Origin: Elgaria multicarinata webbii
Lineage: Eukaryota > Chordata > Lepidosauria > Squamata > Anguidae
Reading direction: 5' to 3'
DNA: 64,000 bases
NCBI RefSeq assembly: GCF_023053635.1
Contig: NC_086188.1
Span: forward strand, 818,501 to 882,500
Position numbers and translations under genes: made by a program. Each line of letters starts with the position of its first letter. The stretch's first letter is position 1. A model generated the notes under the pieces. The model saw only the letters and a program-made list of their open reading frames with translations. It had not been told where the DNA came from and searched no databases. Below are positions 10,101-21,217 of this stretch, in pieces.

Positions 10101-13100
10101 TGGCTCTCCCTTCGGCTCCACACGGCCCTGGACGCCTCTGGGCACGTGGATCAGGCCCACGGTGGCAGGAGAGGGCTGTTGAAGATGCTTTCCTCCTCCC
10201 TTTAGGCAGGAAGGAGGGGGCTTTATCAAAAGCAGAGAATCTGGACACTTCCCCCCACCCCACCAGCGCCTTTAGACAATCCCCGGGCTTGTTAAACGTT
10301 AGCGGCACCATTAGCTCCCTGTTGCGGCCCAGAGGTGTAAAGGCTTCACGCCAATAAACCAGATCCTAAAAGTGAGAAAAGGGAGACCTCACAACAAGTT
10401 ACGCATCCCTCCGAGGGCTGCCTGCAGCTCTGGTCTCGCTGGAGCTAGGAAGTTTACCCAGCCGGAACGCAGCGGATCGGAGCGGCAACGTTGGAGCAGA
10501 GGGACCTCCGTTCAGATCTGTTTCACGCTTCCGTAGGGTCACTCTCTCTCCTTGATCCACCTCACAAAGGTGTTGTGACAGCAGAATGGAATAACCCAGC
10601 CTTCCCTTGGGGTCCTTTAGGGTTATGCGAGGGTTATTTAACCCTCACACAACCCATCCCCACCAGGTTTAGACGACAGGACAAGCCGCAATCCTGGCTT
10701 GAATTTTTAGGATGTCACCCAAAGGTGCTATGGCTTGTCGTGGTTTAAATAAACCACGACAAGCCACAGCAATCATGCAAACCCAGTCACTGGGACTGAG
10801 TAGCTAACGGGTCAGGTGAGGACTGAGGAGATACAGGGCCAGGTCTCCGGGCAGCCATGAAGCAGTTGCCATCTCTCAGCCTAACCTCTCTCACGAGGGT
10901 TGTTGTGAAGATAAGAAGGAGACAACCACGTCCACCACCTTGAGCTTCTTGGAGGAAGGAGCAGGATAAAAAACTAATAAATAAATACAAATAAATACTG
11001 CGCTTCATCTCTGTCTGTTCGGACTGGCAGTGCGGGGGGCAGGGCATTCTCAGCAGTGGCCCCTGCACGGTGCAAAAGACTCCCCAAAGAAGACGACCAG
11101 TTCTTTTTTTCCCTTACAAGATTTTCTGGAAAAGGTAAAGAACTTTCTGTTGTCAAGCACATTCAGTTTAGACTAGATCGGGAGGTATTCTTCAACAAAA
11201 CGGCATCTTTTTATTCTTTTGTAAATGGTGAGAGGAGGTTATGTAAGATTTTGTCCTCCGCTGCAGAACGCATTCTGGGTTGATCTTATCACTATGAAGA
11301 CTGATATTTTGTGGAAATGTCCTGTACCAGCATGCTTGGAAGCTTATCAACCCAATCATCTTTGTATTTCTCAACTCTTCAACATTTCTACTTAATAGTG
11401 GTTCTTTTTCTCTGTCATTTGTCAACACACACACGCAAATAATATATTGGTGTGCGTCTTTTAAAGTCTTTCCAGGCTGATGTGATCATTGTTCTTAACC
11501 GATCCTGTCTTCTAAACAGATGTTCCATTTGCTGCTGGGTTTTTTTTACTGAACTGATGAAACGTTTTATAATTTTGTCCTACTAGGCTTATGCATTTTA
11601 ATTGTGCTATTTTGTTTACCCCGTCTCCATTCCTCCTCTCCTGATGTTTCCCCTGTATTAAACTTTATTTCCCCTGCATCGAATGTCAGATTGTAAACTC
11701 CTCGGGGCACGGAACTATCCTCTTATATTCGGCAAAGTGCTGTGGGATGGAGAGGAAGCTGCACAAAAGCCTGGAACCCACCACACCACTGGTGGCTGCA
11801 GAAAGGGGCTGGATTAGAACTGCTGGAGGGCTGAACTCGGAGGCCTGAGCTTCTGCACTCTTGGGTTGTAGGGATACGGCAGCAAACGGACACACGATCA
11901 TCACGACAGGCACGCGGGAGGAGCATCTCAGGGACGCTGCAACCAGCGGAATGGCTAAAAGAGGGCCGAGCCATAAGATGGACAGGGGAAGAACATGGTG
12001 GCGCCTTCCTTCTCCGTGGCCTCTCTCTGCCTGTGGAACTCACAGCCACAGGTCAGCGGGCTGGGAAGCTGCAGTGCCACCTCTGGCCACCAGCACTGGT
12101 GGCGCTGAAGATCAGCAAAATCAAGCAAGCCGTTGCCTGCCTGCAAGCGAGCGTGGTTAAAATATGCCAGCACAGGGGATTAAGAAAGGTACCAGCACAG
12201 GGGAAGTTAAGGCAAAGCCCTGCAGGATCGTGCCAAGGGCTCCACCAACTCCCACGTCCCAACTCCCATCGTGGCCAGCAAGCTCGCGAGCAGAGAACGA
12301 AGGGAACAGCCCACCAATGTCGTCTGTCACCAGCATCTGATATTCATTTTGAACACGGAGGTTCAATTTAAACACAGGTGCGTGAAGGCAAGCAGGTAGC
12401 CCACTGGCCCAGGTTATTTACTGGTGGGCACCCAAGTTAATAAAGTTGTGTGGACTAGTAATTCTCGTAGGCACATTTGCCCAGTTTATTTAAGGGACGT
12501 GTAAAGGACCAAAATGATCCGGATGTTGCTCCAACAGTTTGAAGTCCCTGAAGGCACCGCGGGCGCCCATGCCAAGAGTCTGTCAAAGAACTTACCCACA
12601 AGCAGCTTGACATCTCGCACGGTGAAGTCTGGGTCTGGCATCCTGAAATTAGCAAAGGGGAGAAAATGTAATAAACGCTGTCAGCAGATCAAATGGAGTT
12701 CGGGGAACGGAGTGCAGGTGAGAGGAAATTTTCACAAGAACGGGCGTCTTGCATCATGCCAACCTTGACACAAGGCGAGTGAGTTTAAGACACACCCACA
12801 CACCCCGCAAACCCTGCTTCTCATTTCCCCCAAATCTGGTTTTCAGAGAGATGGGCCATCTCTGAGCTTGGAGGCTATGCTTCTGGGTGTCATGGCTAGC
12901 AGCCACCAAGAGACCTCTGCTTCACGTATTCCTTTTTCAAAAGCCGTTTACCGGTCCTCATAATATCCTGTATTATTATTATTATTATTTATTTATATAG
13001 CACCATCAATGTGTAGCAGGGAGTTCCACAGGTCTGGTGTAGGGCAAGCAAAGACTTCCTTTTGCTTCTCTTAAACTTATTGGTTGTTGTTTTTTAAATG

Positions 13101-15255
13101 AGCAGATGGAGTTGGGATTTTGTTTGGGAAATTGTTTTTTCAATATACCACTTTTTAGTGTTCAAAGCCTGTTACATATATTATCAGTTTTCCTTGGAAT
13201 AATCCTGTGAAGTGGGTCAGGATTATTATCCCCATATTGCAGACTAAAGGACTGAGGCGGAGAGATAAACTTGGATAAACCCAACTACTGAACTAATGGC
13301 GGAGACCATGATTTGTACTAGAGTTCCTCGAAATCACTGCCCCAGTCCATCATGATTCATGACATCGCTGGCAGCAGCCAGTGCCCCGTAAAACTGCCAC
13401 ATCCAGACCCCAAGTGGGCTCCCGTACCTTTGAAAGAGCAGGCGTTCACTACGTGCAGCTTTTCCCCACGCCAAGGGAAGCCACACCTGGTGAAATGCTC
13501 CCTTCCTAAGAAGACACAGCAGCCGCCCCAGGAACCCAACAGGATTGGAAGACCACTGCTCTAGCGCACAAAATCTCCTCCACCGTGGCTTTGTGGTGCC
13601 TGTTTACAAAATGGCTGCCACATGGGTGTGGCTGGTCAGATTACCCAGAAAGCAATTGGGTGAGACGAAAAGGAAAGTCACTCGCCCCAAAACTCAGTCC
13701 AAGGTAACTATCAAGGCTCAGAGATGCTGGGCCCAGAGGCATTCCTGGAAATAATGCCGGCTCCCAGTTATTTTGTCTGAATTTTTTAAAAATAAAATGA
13801 AATACAGGAGGGGCAGGAAGCCTAGCAGGTGCCAAGAGAAGCATTTCTGGGCCCGTCCGGGTCGTGAGCCCTAGGCTGAAGCGCCCGGCACACACACACA
13901 CACACACACACAGAGCATGGGGTCCATTTAACATCACAGCTACCGCCAAAACATTTAGCTCTAAATGTTAGCCTATCTGTCTTTCTCATGCACACACACA
14001 CTTTATTCGAACTTGCCTCCAAGGGCCCCATAGAGGCTCGAGCTATTCGCCCCTCCTTCCCCACCCTGCACCCCCCAGACAGGGCGGGCACTGCGTCCCA
14101 CACAAATAAAGAGAGGTAGGATTAGACATTAAGAGCACTGTCTTACTTAATTCCCAGTCCATCCTTACTTCGGAAGATGAGGGGGACCCGGAGGGCTTCT
14201 CGCTGCACGTACTCAAAAGTGAAATCTGGGTGGGGGAGAAAATGAGGAGGGGGGGAAGACATCATAAGAACGCAAGCACACCCCTTCCTCACAGTGGTCC
14301 ACAGACGCCTCAGGGAACAGGCCATGAAGGGGGCTGACAGCCCCCACCCCAAATCGCAAAAGAGGCCTGCTGAGTCTGCACCTGAAGGCCTCAGTTCGCT
14401 ATCGTGTCCAAAAGACGCGGACACAGACACACACCTTCTCCCCCTTCATGACCGCCTGATGCCCCTCCATACTTTTGAAACCGCCCGGGGCCGCCATCCC
14501 GCCCAACGGAGGCCAGGGCAGCAAGGGAGCGCAAAGGAAGCCCCTGGGGGTGCTTGGGCCCGAATGACTGTCCTTGACATGACCCAGGCAGAGTTCCTCT
14601 GTATGGCCAGGATGGCGCTCAGAGAAGGGGCGTCTGCTGACATGGGGAGGGGCCGGGGCAGGGCGAGGGGCCGGGGCAGGGTGAGGGGCCGCCCCCAACA
14701 CGGAGGATGACAGCTCACCCTCCACGCTCCTGGCCCGTGTTGCTTTTCTGTGCTAGAAGCAATTTTCCGTCTCATTCTTGGGCCTTTGTCTTACACCCCC
14801 ATCCACCCCACAGGCACTGAAGCCATCTTATTGGGTAGGTGGCACATCCTCCTGGCCTACTAGAACTTTTTGCGATCTTAGCTGTCATGGCTTCCACAAT
14901 ACAACGCGCACACAGACACACACACAGGCAAGAACAGGTCTCATCCTGGCTGAAAGACGGGGAGCAGCATCCTTGGCGCTGGGCTATGCACAAGAGGGCC
15001 GGATGAAAAGAGCTGAGAAGGGAAGGCCCCAGTGCGGGGGGAGTGTGAGTGCCGGGGGCGGGGGGGAGAGCTTGGGACCTCCAAGTCCCCACAAGACCCC
15101 CACCTGCAATGACCTTGCAAAACAGGGAGCCGGCCCGGCCGGGGCTGCTCCGCCATCTCCTGCGCACACGTCCCCGAGGGCAGGAACCGGGTGTGCAAAT
15201 CATTAAGAAAAGCACCAGGCCATGTGCGGCCTGTGAGCCACTTGCCCCGGCGATG

Positions 15256-15301
<46 letters not shown>

Positions 15302-17365
15302 CATGCACACAGGCAGGCAGGCACAAGAAAGCGCACGTCTGCAAAAAGGAGGGCCGGGTCGTGTGTCTCCCCCCTTCTCCGGTGTGTGAACCACCCACTC
15401 CTGCCTCCTTCCAGCGCCGCTCGGCTCTCCTCCCCTCCTGCTTTTCGTCACCGGATCCCCTGGAACGGGGGACGCTGGCGGGAAATACGAAGTTCATCGA
15501 CCAGTTTGCACGTGGAAAAGCCGTCGGGGATTTGCAAGGCTGGGCAGGTCTCGCTCTCGCTCTCTCTTTCGGCATCGCTCTCCACCCACGCAGCCACCCA
15601 GACACGCAACTGGGCCCCGGGAGCCGGGAGGAGGAGGCACCGCCGCTCCCCAGGCATTCCCTGTGGTGGTCCCCTTCGCCCCCGTACCTCTCCCGTCCAT
15701 GGGCCGCACAAAATCCCCGCGATACATCCTGCTCCTTAGTTTCTCCTCCAAGCTGAAGCCGCGGATGCTGACGATCTCCTCCACGTCCGAGAGGTCCTCG
15801 TTCTCGTCGTACAGCCTTCGGCCAATGGATCGCTAAAGGAGGAGGACAGGAGGGGGCGTGGGTGGATGGATGGAGGGGAGGACACGCAACCCGTGCAGAT
15901 GCGCAGGGCGCTAGAGCTCCGTCTGAACGCATCTTTGTGCACGCACAAACAGACCGGCCATCGGTAAAGACCCAACACCTACAAATGGCATGTGCACAAG
16001 ACCACATGGACCCGCAAGGGAAGGCCCAGCGGGTCCCCGACAGGCAGGCAGGCAGGCAGGCAGGCAGGAGATTTGCTTCTTATTCCTGATCTTGGGGAAC
16101 AGGGGTTGCCCAAAAGAGCCCAGATTCCGAAATGCAAAGAACATACTTTCTCCCCCCCCCACGCCCCCCTTTATAATGTTATGCAGTTGGGAGCGCGACA
16201 GACCCCTGGTCTTTCCCCCAATTTACAGATCGCGTGTTTGTGTGAAGGCAGCCCAACCTTTAAAGTTACGGGTCAAAGCCTTCCACGCGACTGCCCCCTC
16301 CCCTCTTTGCAAACCAGCGATTCGGGGAGTAAAATCCCATCGACACCAATGGGACCGTACATCTCAAATTCACGGGTTCCAAGGACTTGGCGTGTGGGTG
16401 GGTCGGTGGGTCTCAACCTAAGCCAAGCAAGGACAAAAGCGGACACGCGAAAAGCAGCCCGAGGAGGGGAGTTCCTCAGCCAGCCTTCCCTTTCCCCCTT
16501 CCCCCCCCCTCAACGCTCCCACGCTCCGGCTCCTTCTGAGACACGCGTGTTTGCGCAAACAAGCCGCCCAGCAGCCCCCGCTCCAACTCCGAGCAAGCCC
16601 AGGCAGAAATTTACATAATCCAACTGTTTCCACAGTCACACCGGAAGCCAGCCTTTTAAAAAACACATCGCATTATGTAACCCAGGAGCGCGGGGGGGGG
16701 GGTCCCGCAAACGCCCCCACCCTCCCGGGACTCGCTCTTTGGTTTTGCAAAGCTTCGCGTGGCAGTGAAGAAACAAAACAACGCAGACCTTTGCAAGACA
16801 CGATTTGGGGAGAAGGAGGGGAGACTAGGAAGGGGTTACATTTCATTTCTCTCCCCCCATACCCGCACCAAGGGGAGGGGGGCGACGGCGGGCAGGCCCG
16901 GCTGGAAGGCGCAAGAGCCACGGAGCCCGCCTGGCTGGGCCGAGGCACCGCGCTGAGCCCCAACGCATGTGTGAACGCAACTTGTTAGCCCAGCTCAGCC
17001 TCGGATCCTCCTTTTTCCGCATTATCAAGAGATCACGCACAGAAGAAAATGAAGGGGGCTGCTATGCAATGCACCAGCTGTTCCCCCAAAACACACGCTA
17101 CAGGGTCTCCCCAGTAACGAGACCCCTGCCCCTCGTTTAAAGCGCCAGTCAGCCAACGACCCCTCCCCCCCCCAAAACACACAGCAGCACCAAGTGTCTC
17201 TCTCCCACCCCGGCCTCAATCTCTTCGCCTAAAAGCACAGCTAATGAGCCAAATGTTTCCTCCTCCTCCTCCACCCCCCGCCCCAAATATATATATATAT
17301 ATGATAGATGGAAAGAAGAAAAAACGACCCACCAGTCTCCTTCCAGAGTCTTTCTCTGCCTCCAT
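7013..17365 (-). CDS. KDM2B: KDM2B, lysine demethylase 2B, N-terminal exons (partial gene)
   Basis: Six coding exons on the minus strand: 17365-17333, 15832-15688, 14225-14147, 12642-12596, 8798-8620 and 7119-7013. They give 590 coding bases, about the first 196 residues. The start reads [11 protein letters not shown] and continues [19 protein letters not shown], as in the human isoform beginning [10 protein letters not shown]. Later blocks [26 protein letters not shown] and [14 protein letters not shown] separate it from KDM2A, which has MTMAQW at the last site. The family is a JmjC H3K36 demethylase with CxxC, PHD, F-box and LRR domains that brings variant PRC1 to CpG islands in the nucleus. 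Only the region before the JmjC iron-binding residues is here; the next exon (expected YCLMSVKG) was not found at 1-7012, so that intron exceeds 7 kb. All introns are GT-AG and phases agree. It lies head-to-head with ORAI1. Confidence 0.95.
7120..8619. other. KDM2B: KDM2B intron 5 with palindrome at 8376
   Basis: Apart from the palindromic element at 8376-8494, this is unique intron sequence, GC-richer near exon 6. No coding potential is supported. Confidence 0.75.
8376..8494. repeat. Palindromic MITE-like element, family B
   Basis: The left arm GGTGCAATCCTGTGCATG ... CAATTCCCAGCAT (8376-8427) pairs with the right arm ATGCTGGGAGTTGTAGG ... GGATTGCATCC (8441-8494). The loop is GGCTGGCTGGGGA. 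Relatives occur at about 22253, 43576, 44642 and 53124. No open frame. Confidence 0.75.
8620..8798 (-). CDS. KDM2B: KDM2B coding exon 5
   Basis: 179 bases: two bases that complete a glycine, then 59 codons. It encodes [20 protein letters not shown], then [19 protein letters not shown] and [11 protein letters not shown]. This is the stretch leading into the JmjC fold. The acceptor is TTCCAG and the donor GTGAGT. Confidence 0.96.
8925..9062. repeat. Family A palindromic element, diverged
   Basis: CCTCCTCCAGATGCTTTGGA on the left pairs with TCCAAAACATCTGGAAGG on the right, with the outer arms GGGCCTGGCC and ACCCCTGGCC. This is the hAT-like MITE family best seen at 51268-51378, here several substitutions away from the perfect copy. 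Confidence 0.55.
10727..10770. repeat. Snapback inverted repeat in a MITE-like sequence
   Basis: GCTATGGCTTGTCGTGGTTT is followed at once by its reverse complement with one mismatch, giving a hairpin with almost no loop. The surrounding 10590-10790 looks like a small non-autonomous element containing further GGCTTG-type inverted words. Confidence 0.6.
10848..10998 (+). repeat. SINE 3' portion with AATA-type tail
   Basis: CTCTCAGCCTAACCTCTCTC, AGGGTTGTTGTGAAGATAAG and CTTGGAGGAAGGAGCAGGAT are followed by (AATAAATAC)-type repeats. This is the 3' half of the same SINE class as 5505-5706, in plus orientation, lacking its tRNA head. Confidence 0.6.
11015..11760 (+). repeat. L2/CR1-type LINE 3' end, degraded
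   Basis: The frame around 11030-11120 reads [16 protein letters not shown], a diverged form of the LINE C-terminal motif AFSxxAPxLWNSLP. Downstream, GATTGTAAACTCCTCGGGGC (about 11691) matches a common LINE 3'-UTR word. Old, with many breaks. Confidence 0.5.
12596..12642 (-). CDS. KDM2B: KDM2B coding exon 4 (short exon)
   Basis: 47 bases encoding [16 protein letters not shown], identical to human KDM2B by memory of the family. The first base completes the lysine codon begun in the previous exon, and the last base begins the glycine completed in the next. The acceptor is TTTCAG and the donor GTAAG. Confidence 0.95.
12958..13020 (-). repeat. LINE 3' tail fragment, reversed
   Basis: TTATTATTATTATTATTT is followed by ATATAGCACCATCAATGTG, which on the minus strand is the end of a LINE 3' UTR with its simple-repeat tail. 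Confidence 0.5.
13889..13912 (+). repeat. (CA)n microsatellite
   Basis: Twelve uninterrupted CA units. Confidence 0.95.
14147..14225 (-). CDS. KDM2B: KDM2B coding exon 3
   Basis: 79 bases, split codons at both ends. It encodes [18 protein letters not shown] followed by RSKDGLGIK, closely matching human [18 protein letters not shown]. The acceptor is CCCAG and the donor GTAAGA. Confidence 0.95.
14226..15687. other. KDM2B: KDM2B intron 2, GC-rich with AG repeat
   Basis: GC-rich intron with few stops in several frames, which creates long but meaningless open frames. Contains the AG microsatellite at 15258-15301. Confidence 0.7.
15258..15301 (+). repeat. (AG)n microsatellite
   Basis: About 22 AG units without interruption. 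Confidence 0.97.
15688..15832 (-). CDS. KDM2B: KDM2B coding exon 2
   Basis: 145 bases: 48 codons plus one base. It encodes residues 12-59, including [19 protein letters not shown] and SLEEKLRS, the acidic conserved N-terminal motif of the KDM2 family. The acceptor is TTTAG and the donor GTACGG. A much longer open frame overlaps this exon in another frame; it is a by-product of low stop density. Confidence 0.95.
15833..17332. other. KDM2B: KDM2B intron 1
   Basis: GC-rich intron between the first two coding exons, with a CAGG repeat at 16041-16069 and a short AT run at 17287-17302 next to the exon 1 donor. No further exon recognised. Confidence 0.75.
16041..16069 (+). repeat. (CAGG)n microsatellite
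   Basis: About seven CAGG units. Confidence 0.95.
17333..17365 (-). CDS. KDM2B: KDM2B first coding exon
   Basis: The ATG at 17365-17363 opens [11 protein letters not shown] (11 codons). The exon ends on a complete CTG codon before a GTGGGT donor. The start context is strong, with A at -3 and G at +4. The 5' UTR must extend to higher coordinates, toward the CpG island, but its start cannot be fixed. The alternative human long-isoform N-terminus was not recognised here. Confidence 0.93.
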
Positions 17366-18660
17366 GTTCTGAAGAGTTTCATCTCTTAATTGTCAACAGT
17401 TCCTTCTCGACCTCCCTGTTGCAAGGTTTTCTCTCTCGGGGAGGGGGGGTTCCTGCCGGGGTTGGCCCCAAAACTGCGGGGGGGGGGGCACACGAAGAGA
17501 AGGAGGAAAACCCCTGAAAAAATCCCCCTCCCACCCACTCCCCAAAAAGATCCTCTAAAAACAAACCGAGGAACCCACCACCCACCCCTTTCAAAAGGCC
17601 ATCCGGGTCTCTGTAAAGTTTTTTTTCCTCCCCTTTTGCAATTTTGCAATCAGCACTTTTTCTTTTAAAGGTGCTGGAAAAGATTGGGGAGGGGGGGGGA
17701 GAGGAAGAGAGATGGACGGGGGGGGGGGAGCAGGCGAGGCGATCAATCAGGCCGGCCAGCCAGCGGGGGAGGAGGGGGTGTTTTGTTTAAGGGGGGAGGG
17801 GGGAGGTTGGGGGGATTTATTTCTTATGCAAAAAGAGGAAAAAAGAAAGTCCTTAAACAATCCTTTCCCAGCCCAGAAAGCGTGCAAGGTGGGAGGGGGG
17901 GAGAGGAGGGAGCAGGGGGAGGGGGCGCGCAGGCGTCATGGTCCTCCCCGGAACGTAAACACTGGAGAGGGAGGGGGGAATCCCGGATTTGGGCGCCCGG
18001 CCGCCGCCGCCGCCTCTTCTGGGTGCTGCTCATACTGGTGTGTTGTGGTTGGGTCACGAGTGTGCAAGAGCACGCAGGCGCCGTGGCTGGCCCGTGGGGG
18101 GGGTGTTGGGGAGAGGGGGGCGCTGAGCGCACGGGGGGGAGCTTTGGGAATTGGGGCAGCGCCTGATCCACGCCCCCAAACTTGCTAAGGGGCTGAAGAG
18201 TTGCGCCTTGCTTGTCTCTCTGAAGCCAGATTTATTTGGGGGCGGGGGGAGTGTTTGTGCTTGTGGAGGGGGGGGGGATCCGGGCTGGCAGAGAGACCCT
18301 GAAGCCTCCAGGAAGTTGGCGCTGGAAAGAGCAGCAACCCCCTCGCTTACCTCCCGCAGCAGCCGCCGCCTCTTCCTGGGCTGGGTGCGGGCAGCGGAGG
18401 TGCAGAGAACGGGCATCTGCCGCCCAGGCGCCGGGCAAGGTCGGCGGGAGACACGTCCAAGGATCCGGGGGCAGCAGGCGGCCGACCCCCCCTCCCCAAA
18501 AAAACACCACCAGAAATGTTTGGGCGGCCCTTTTCTTCCAGGCAGGGCTCGAACCCGCGCCGCCAGAGGCACAAAGCCGTGGCCGGGCAGGGCGTCAGGA
18601 AGGGACCGGCGTGCCCCTAATCGGCCATGTCAGTTTGGGGAGAGGGGCGTGCGCCTCCAT
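17366..18660. promoter_or_regulatory. KDM2B: CpG-rich KDM2B promoter region with G-runs
   Basis: This GC-rich block lies just upstream of the KDM2B start on its template side. Repeated CCG and CGC runs occur near 18000, and long G-runs at about 17436-17490, 17690-17800 and 18236-18290. Vertebrate KDM2B is transcribed from a CpG island, so this is the natural place for its promoter and 5' UTR. The exact start site cannot be read from the sequence. The apparent long open frames here on both strands follow from few stops in GC-rich DNA. Confidence 0.7.
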
Positions 18661-21110
18661 CCCCCCAGCCCCACCCCGGTGCACACGTGTGACTCAAAGG
18701 CTGAGCTATGAACCAGGAAGCTCCTTCTCTAAATCTCCCCTCTCAGGTGCGCAAAGCACCGGCGACTGCTGAATGGGAACCCAGGCCGACCTTGCAGGGT
18801 TGTTGTAAGGCCAACTGCGAAGTGCACTGACCTCTCCACGAGGCATGCCTTCCCCAACCTGGTGCCCTCCAGACCTGTTGCACATCCGAAGGGCTCTGGG
18901 TTGGGGAAAGGCTGAGCTAGCTGGTGACTCATTACAGCCCTGAACATAATTAGCAACCTTTAAAATGAACGGCTGCCCAATTAACTAATTACTAATATGC
19001 CCCAAATAAAGTTCTTTTAATTGATGAATCAACTAAACATGCATTATATACGTAAGTATAATACACATGCACTCATGAATTATTGTAAATTGTAACAACT
19101 TAATTTATATAGATTATTTTATTTCAATTATTTTGTTTCAGTTTAGCTGTTCTGTTATAAAATATGAAGTAATTACAAACAAATTTACTTTTCCCCCCAC
19201 CCCTTTTTTACTTTCTCCAAAAAAGGAAATATTTCTGGAACTTGGGCGTTTTTCTGAGCCTGGAAGCCGCAAGCGATAATTCCTGATGTATGAGTAATGG
19301 TTGTGGCTAATTGGCGGTACAATAAAAGTACTCTGCACGTGCTTAAAGGCAGCCTCTTTTTTATTATTACTTTATTATCCTTGGGTCTGAGACAGAATAT
19401 AGACGTCAAGGCTAGAGCCCCCATGCAAATTATGTTCCATAAGTGATGCCTGTAGTCAAACAAATAGCTTGAGATATTTAATACTGAGGATGTTTTTTGT
19501 TTAATATATAGCTTAAGGTTTTGACGTATTTAGGCAAAAATATATTTATGGCAGTAACGTTAAACCTAATAACCATAGGCCAAAATGAGCAATTATACAA
19601 CAGCCAGTAACCTTATTGGTTCCTCCGGTCACAGGATCTCACCTGGGCTGAACGCTGCAACACACGTCCGGCCACCTGTGGTCCAGTAGCTGCCAAGCCA
19701 GTGGCTGTGTCCAGTCCACACGCTAATCGACTGGGGGGGGGGTAATAGGAACAGAATGGGAACCCCCCGTTGATGAGTGGGTCGTCCGAACTCAGCCACT
19801 GGCTCCCTCGGCTTGCAAGGTTCCTCACTGGTCGTGAAGGCAGCGACCTGACAGCTACCAGCTTGCCATGGAGGGGGTGGGGGAGAAAAGGAAATGCTGG
19901 GAGTTGTTTAGTCCACCATGCATAGGATTGCACCCTAACTGTCTTAACCTATTTATCTGACCGATTCACTGTTTTAAGGCTGCAGAGTGAGCCCTGTTGG
20001 TCACCATGGAACATACTTCTGAGCACACACATTGGATTGCGCTGTAAACGTGGCTCTTCCAATGGAGACCAGGCCCTACCAAAGGAGAAGCCATTACGGT
20101 AACTGCAGGACCGGTCATCACGGCTCGAACCGCGTGACGGGCAATTAAAGGCGTTCCGATTCAGAGGCCTTTTTGCTTGGCTTGAGCTTCTTCCACGTTC
20201 TGCTTCGCTATGGGAATGAAGTGGCGGCCTGCCCCTGACAGCTACCAGCTTACAACGGGGGGGGGGGGGGAGAAAAAACCCAGCAGTGGTTCATTAGTCT
20301 CTTCTGCGTGCTGTCTCCATGGTGTTCGCAGGCAGCGTTTCTGTACAATTCCACTTCTGTACAAAAAGGGGGTGGAAAAATGGGAAAGTGCCTGGTTTGT
20401 ACCACGGGCTCCCTTTCATTTGTAAGGATCTGTAAAAGCAGAGAGAAAGGTGGCGCAAAGGGAAATATCTTTCTATCACAGCTTAATATTTTTATCTAAA
20501 ACCCACATCATAGCTTTCCCCAACCTGGTGCAGTTTAGATGTGTTGCCTCTACAACTCACATCACCCCAGCCAGTGCAGTAAGGGCTTTTTCTCACCCGG
20601 CATCTTGCCAGGATATTCATTCACAATAAAGGCTGCATGCAGAAGACCCTCTGCTCTGACTGTCACAAAATGGTTCTTGCACATAGAAATCTCCACTAGG
20701 CATCAGTATGACACATTAGCAGAGGACGGATTAATCAAGGACAACCAGCCATCATCACTGAGTTGCAAGTCAATGCTATCCAGGGCTACTAGCCCTGATG
20801 GCTGTGTGCTCTCTCCAGTATTCGAGGCAATAAGCCTGTGTGCAGCAGTTGCTGGGGAACATGGGTGGGAGGGTGCTGCTGCACCATGTCCTGCTTTGTT
20901 GGTCCCTGGTCCACAGCTGGTTGGCCGCTGTGCGAACAGAGCGCTGGACTAGATGGACCTTGGTCTGCTCCAGCATCAGGGCTGCTTTTATGTTCTAAGT
21001 CTTCAAAGTGGCCACGGAGGAGCGAAGGCGGTCTGGCCTAAGAGACAGGTGAGTTTGACTCCATCCGCAGCATCCATGATGCTGCCAGAGGCTTGACTCA
21101 GGGCGAGGGA
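18661..21110. other. KDM2B-ORAI1 intergenic middle, AT-rich core
   Basis: Between two CpG islands. Holds a family A palindrome (about 18844-18914), an AT-rich unique zone (about 18940-19600), half of a family B element (about 19880-19935), a partial family A copy (about 20514-20590) and a CR1-like LINE end (20706-21000). No gene seen. Confidence 0.7.
20706..21000 (+). repeat. CR1/L3-like LINE 3' end
   Basis: Shows the squamate LINE 3' order: GGGCTACTAGCCCTGATGGC, GTTGCTGGGGAACATGGG, GTGCTGCTGCACCATGTCC, and GACTAGATGGACCTTGG, ending TTTTATGTTCTAAG. Copies in the same family lie at 45755-46150 (plus), 49140-49420 (plus, more 5' part) and 58655-58905 (minus). Confidence 0.7.
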
Positions 21111-21210
21111 TGCTCCGTGGCTCGCCTGCGGCCCGAGTGCTGGCCCTCGGCCTCAGCGCCTGGGTCCCCTTCCGCCCTCGTCGCCTGCAGTTCCCGCCCC
21201 AGATGTCACG

Positions 21211-21217
21211 TATAAAA
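21211..21217 (+). promoter_or_regulatory. ORAI1: TATA-like box upstream of ORAI1
   Basis: TATAAAA directly after CACG, inside the CpG island and 472 bases before the ORAI1 start codon. If used, transcription would start near 21240. The position is plausible but there is no direct support. Confidence 0.4.

Larger units (their letters stand above)
8799..12595. other. KDM2B: KDM2B intron 4: repeats and an old LINE end
   Basis: Contains a family A palindrome (about 8930-9060), a snapback hairpin (10727-10770), a SINE (10848-10998) and an L2-like LINE end (about 11015-11760). The remainder shows no gene. Confidence 0.7.
12643..14146. other. KDM2B: KDM2B intron 3
   Basis: Holds the reversed LINE tail at 12958-13020, a possible reversed MIR fragment near 13180-13270, and a CA microsatellite at 13889-13912. 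No coding sequence seen. Confidence 0.7.

Noticed and set aside
14772-16007. 411-codon open frame on the minus strand
   Set aside because: It crosses KDM2B exon 2 in another frame and lies in GC-rich DNA with an AG repeat that reads as a Ser-Leu tract. No protein-like features.
16041-16069. CAGG array as a possible CRISPR or regulatory array
   Set aside because: Pure 4-base microsatellite without spacers; a vertebrate genome has no CRISPR arrays.
18540-18590. Possible tRNA on the minus strand (GGGTTCGAGCCCTGCC)
   Set aside because: The B-box-like word is present, but no A box or cloverleaf stems could be assembled around it.
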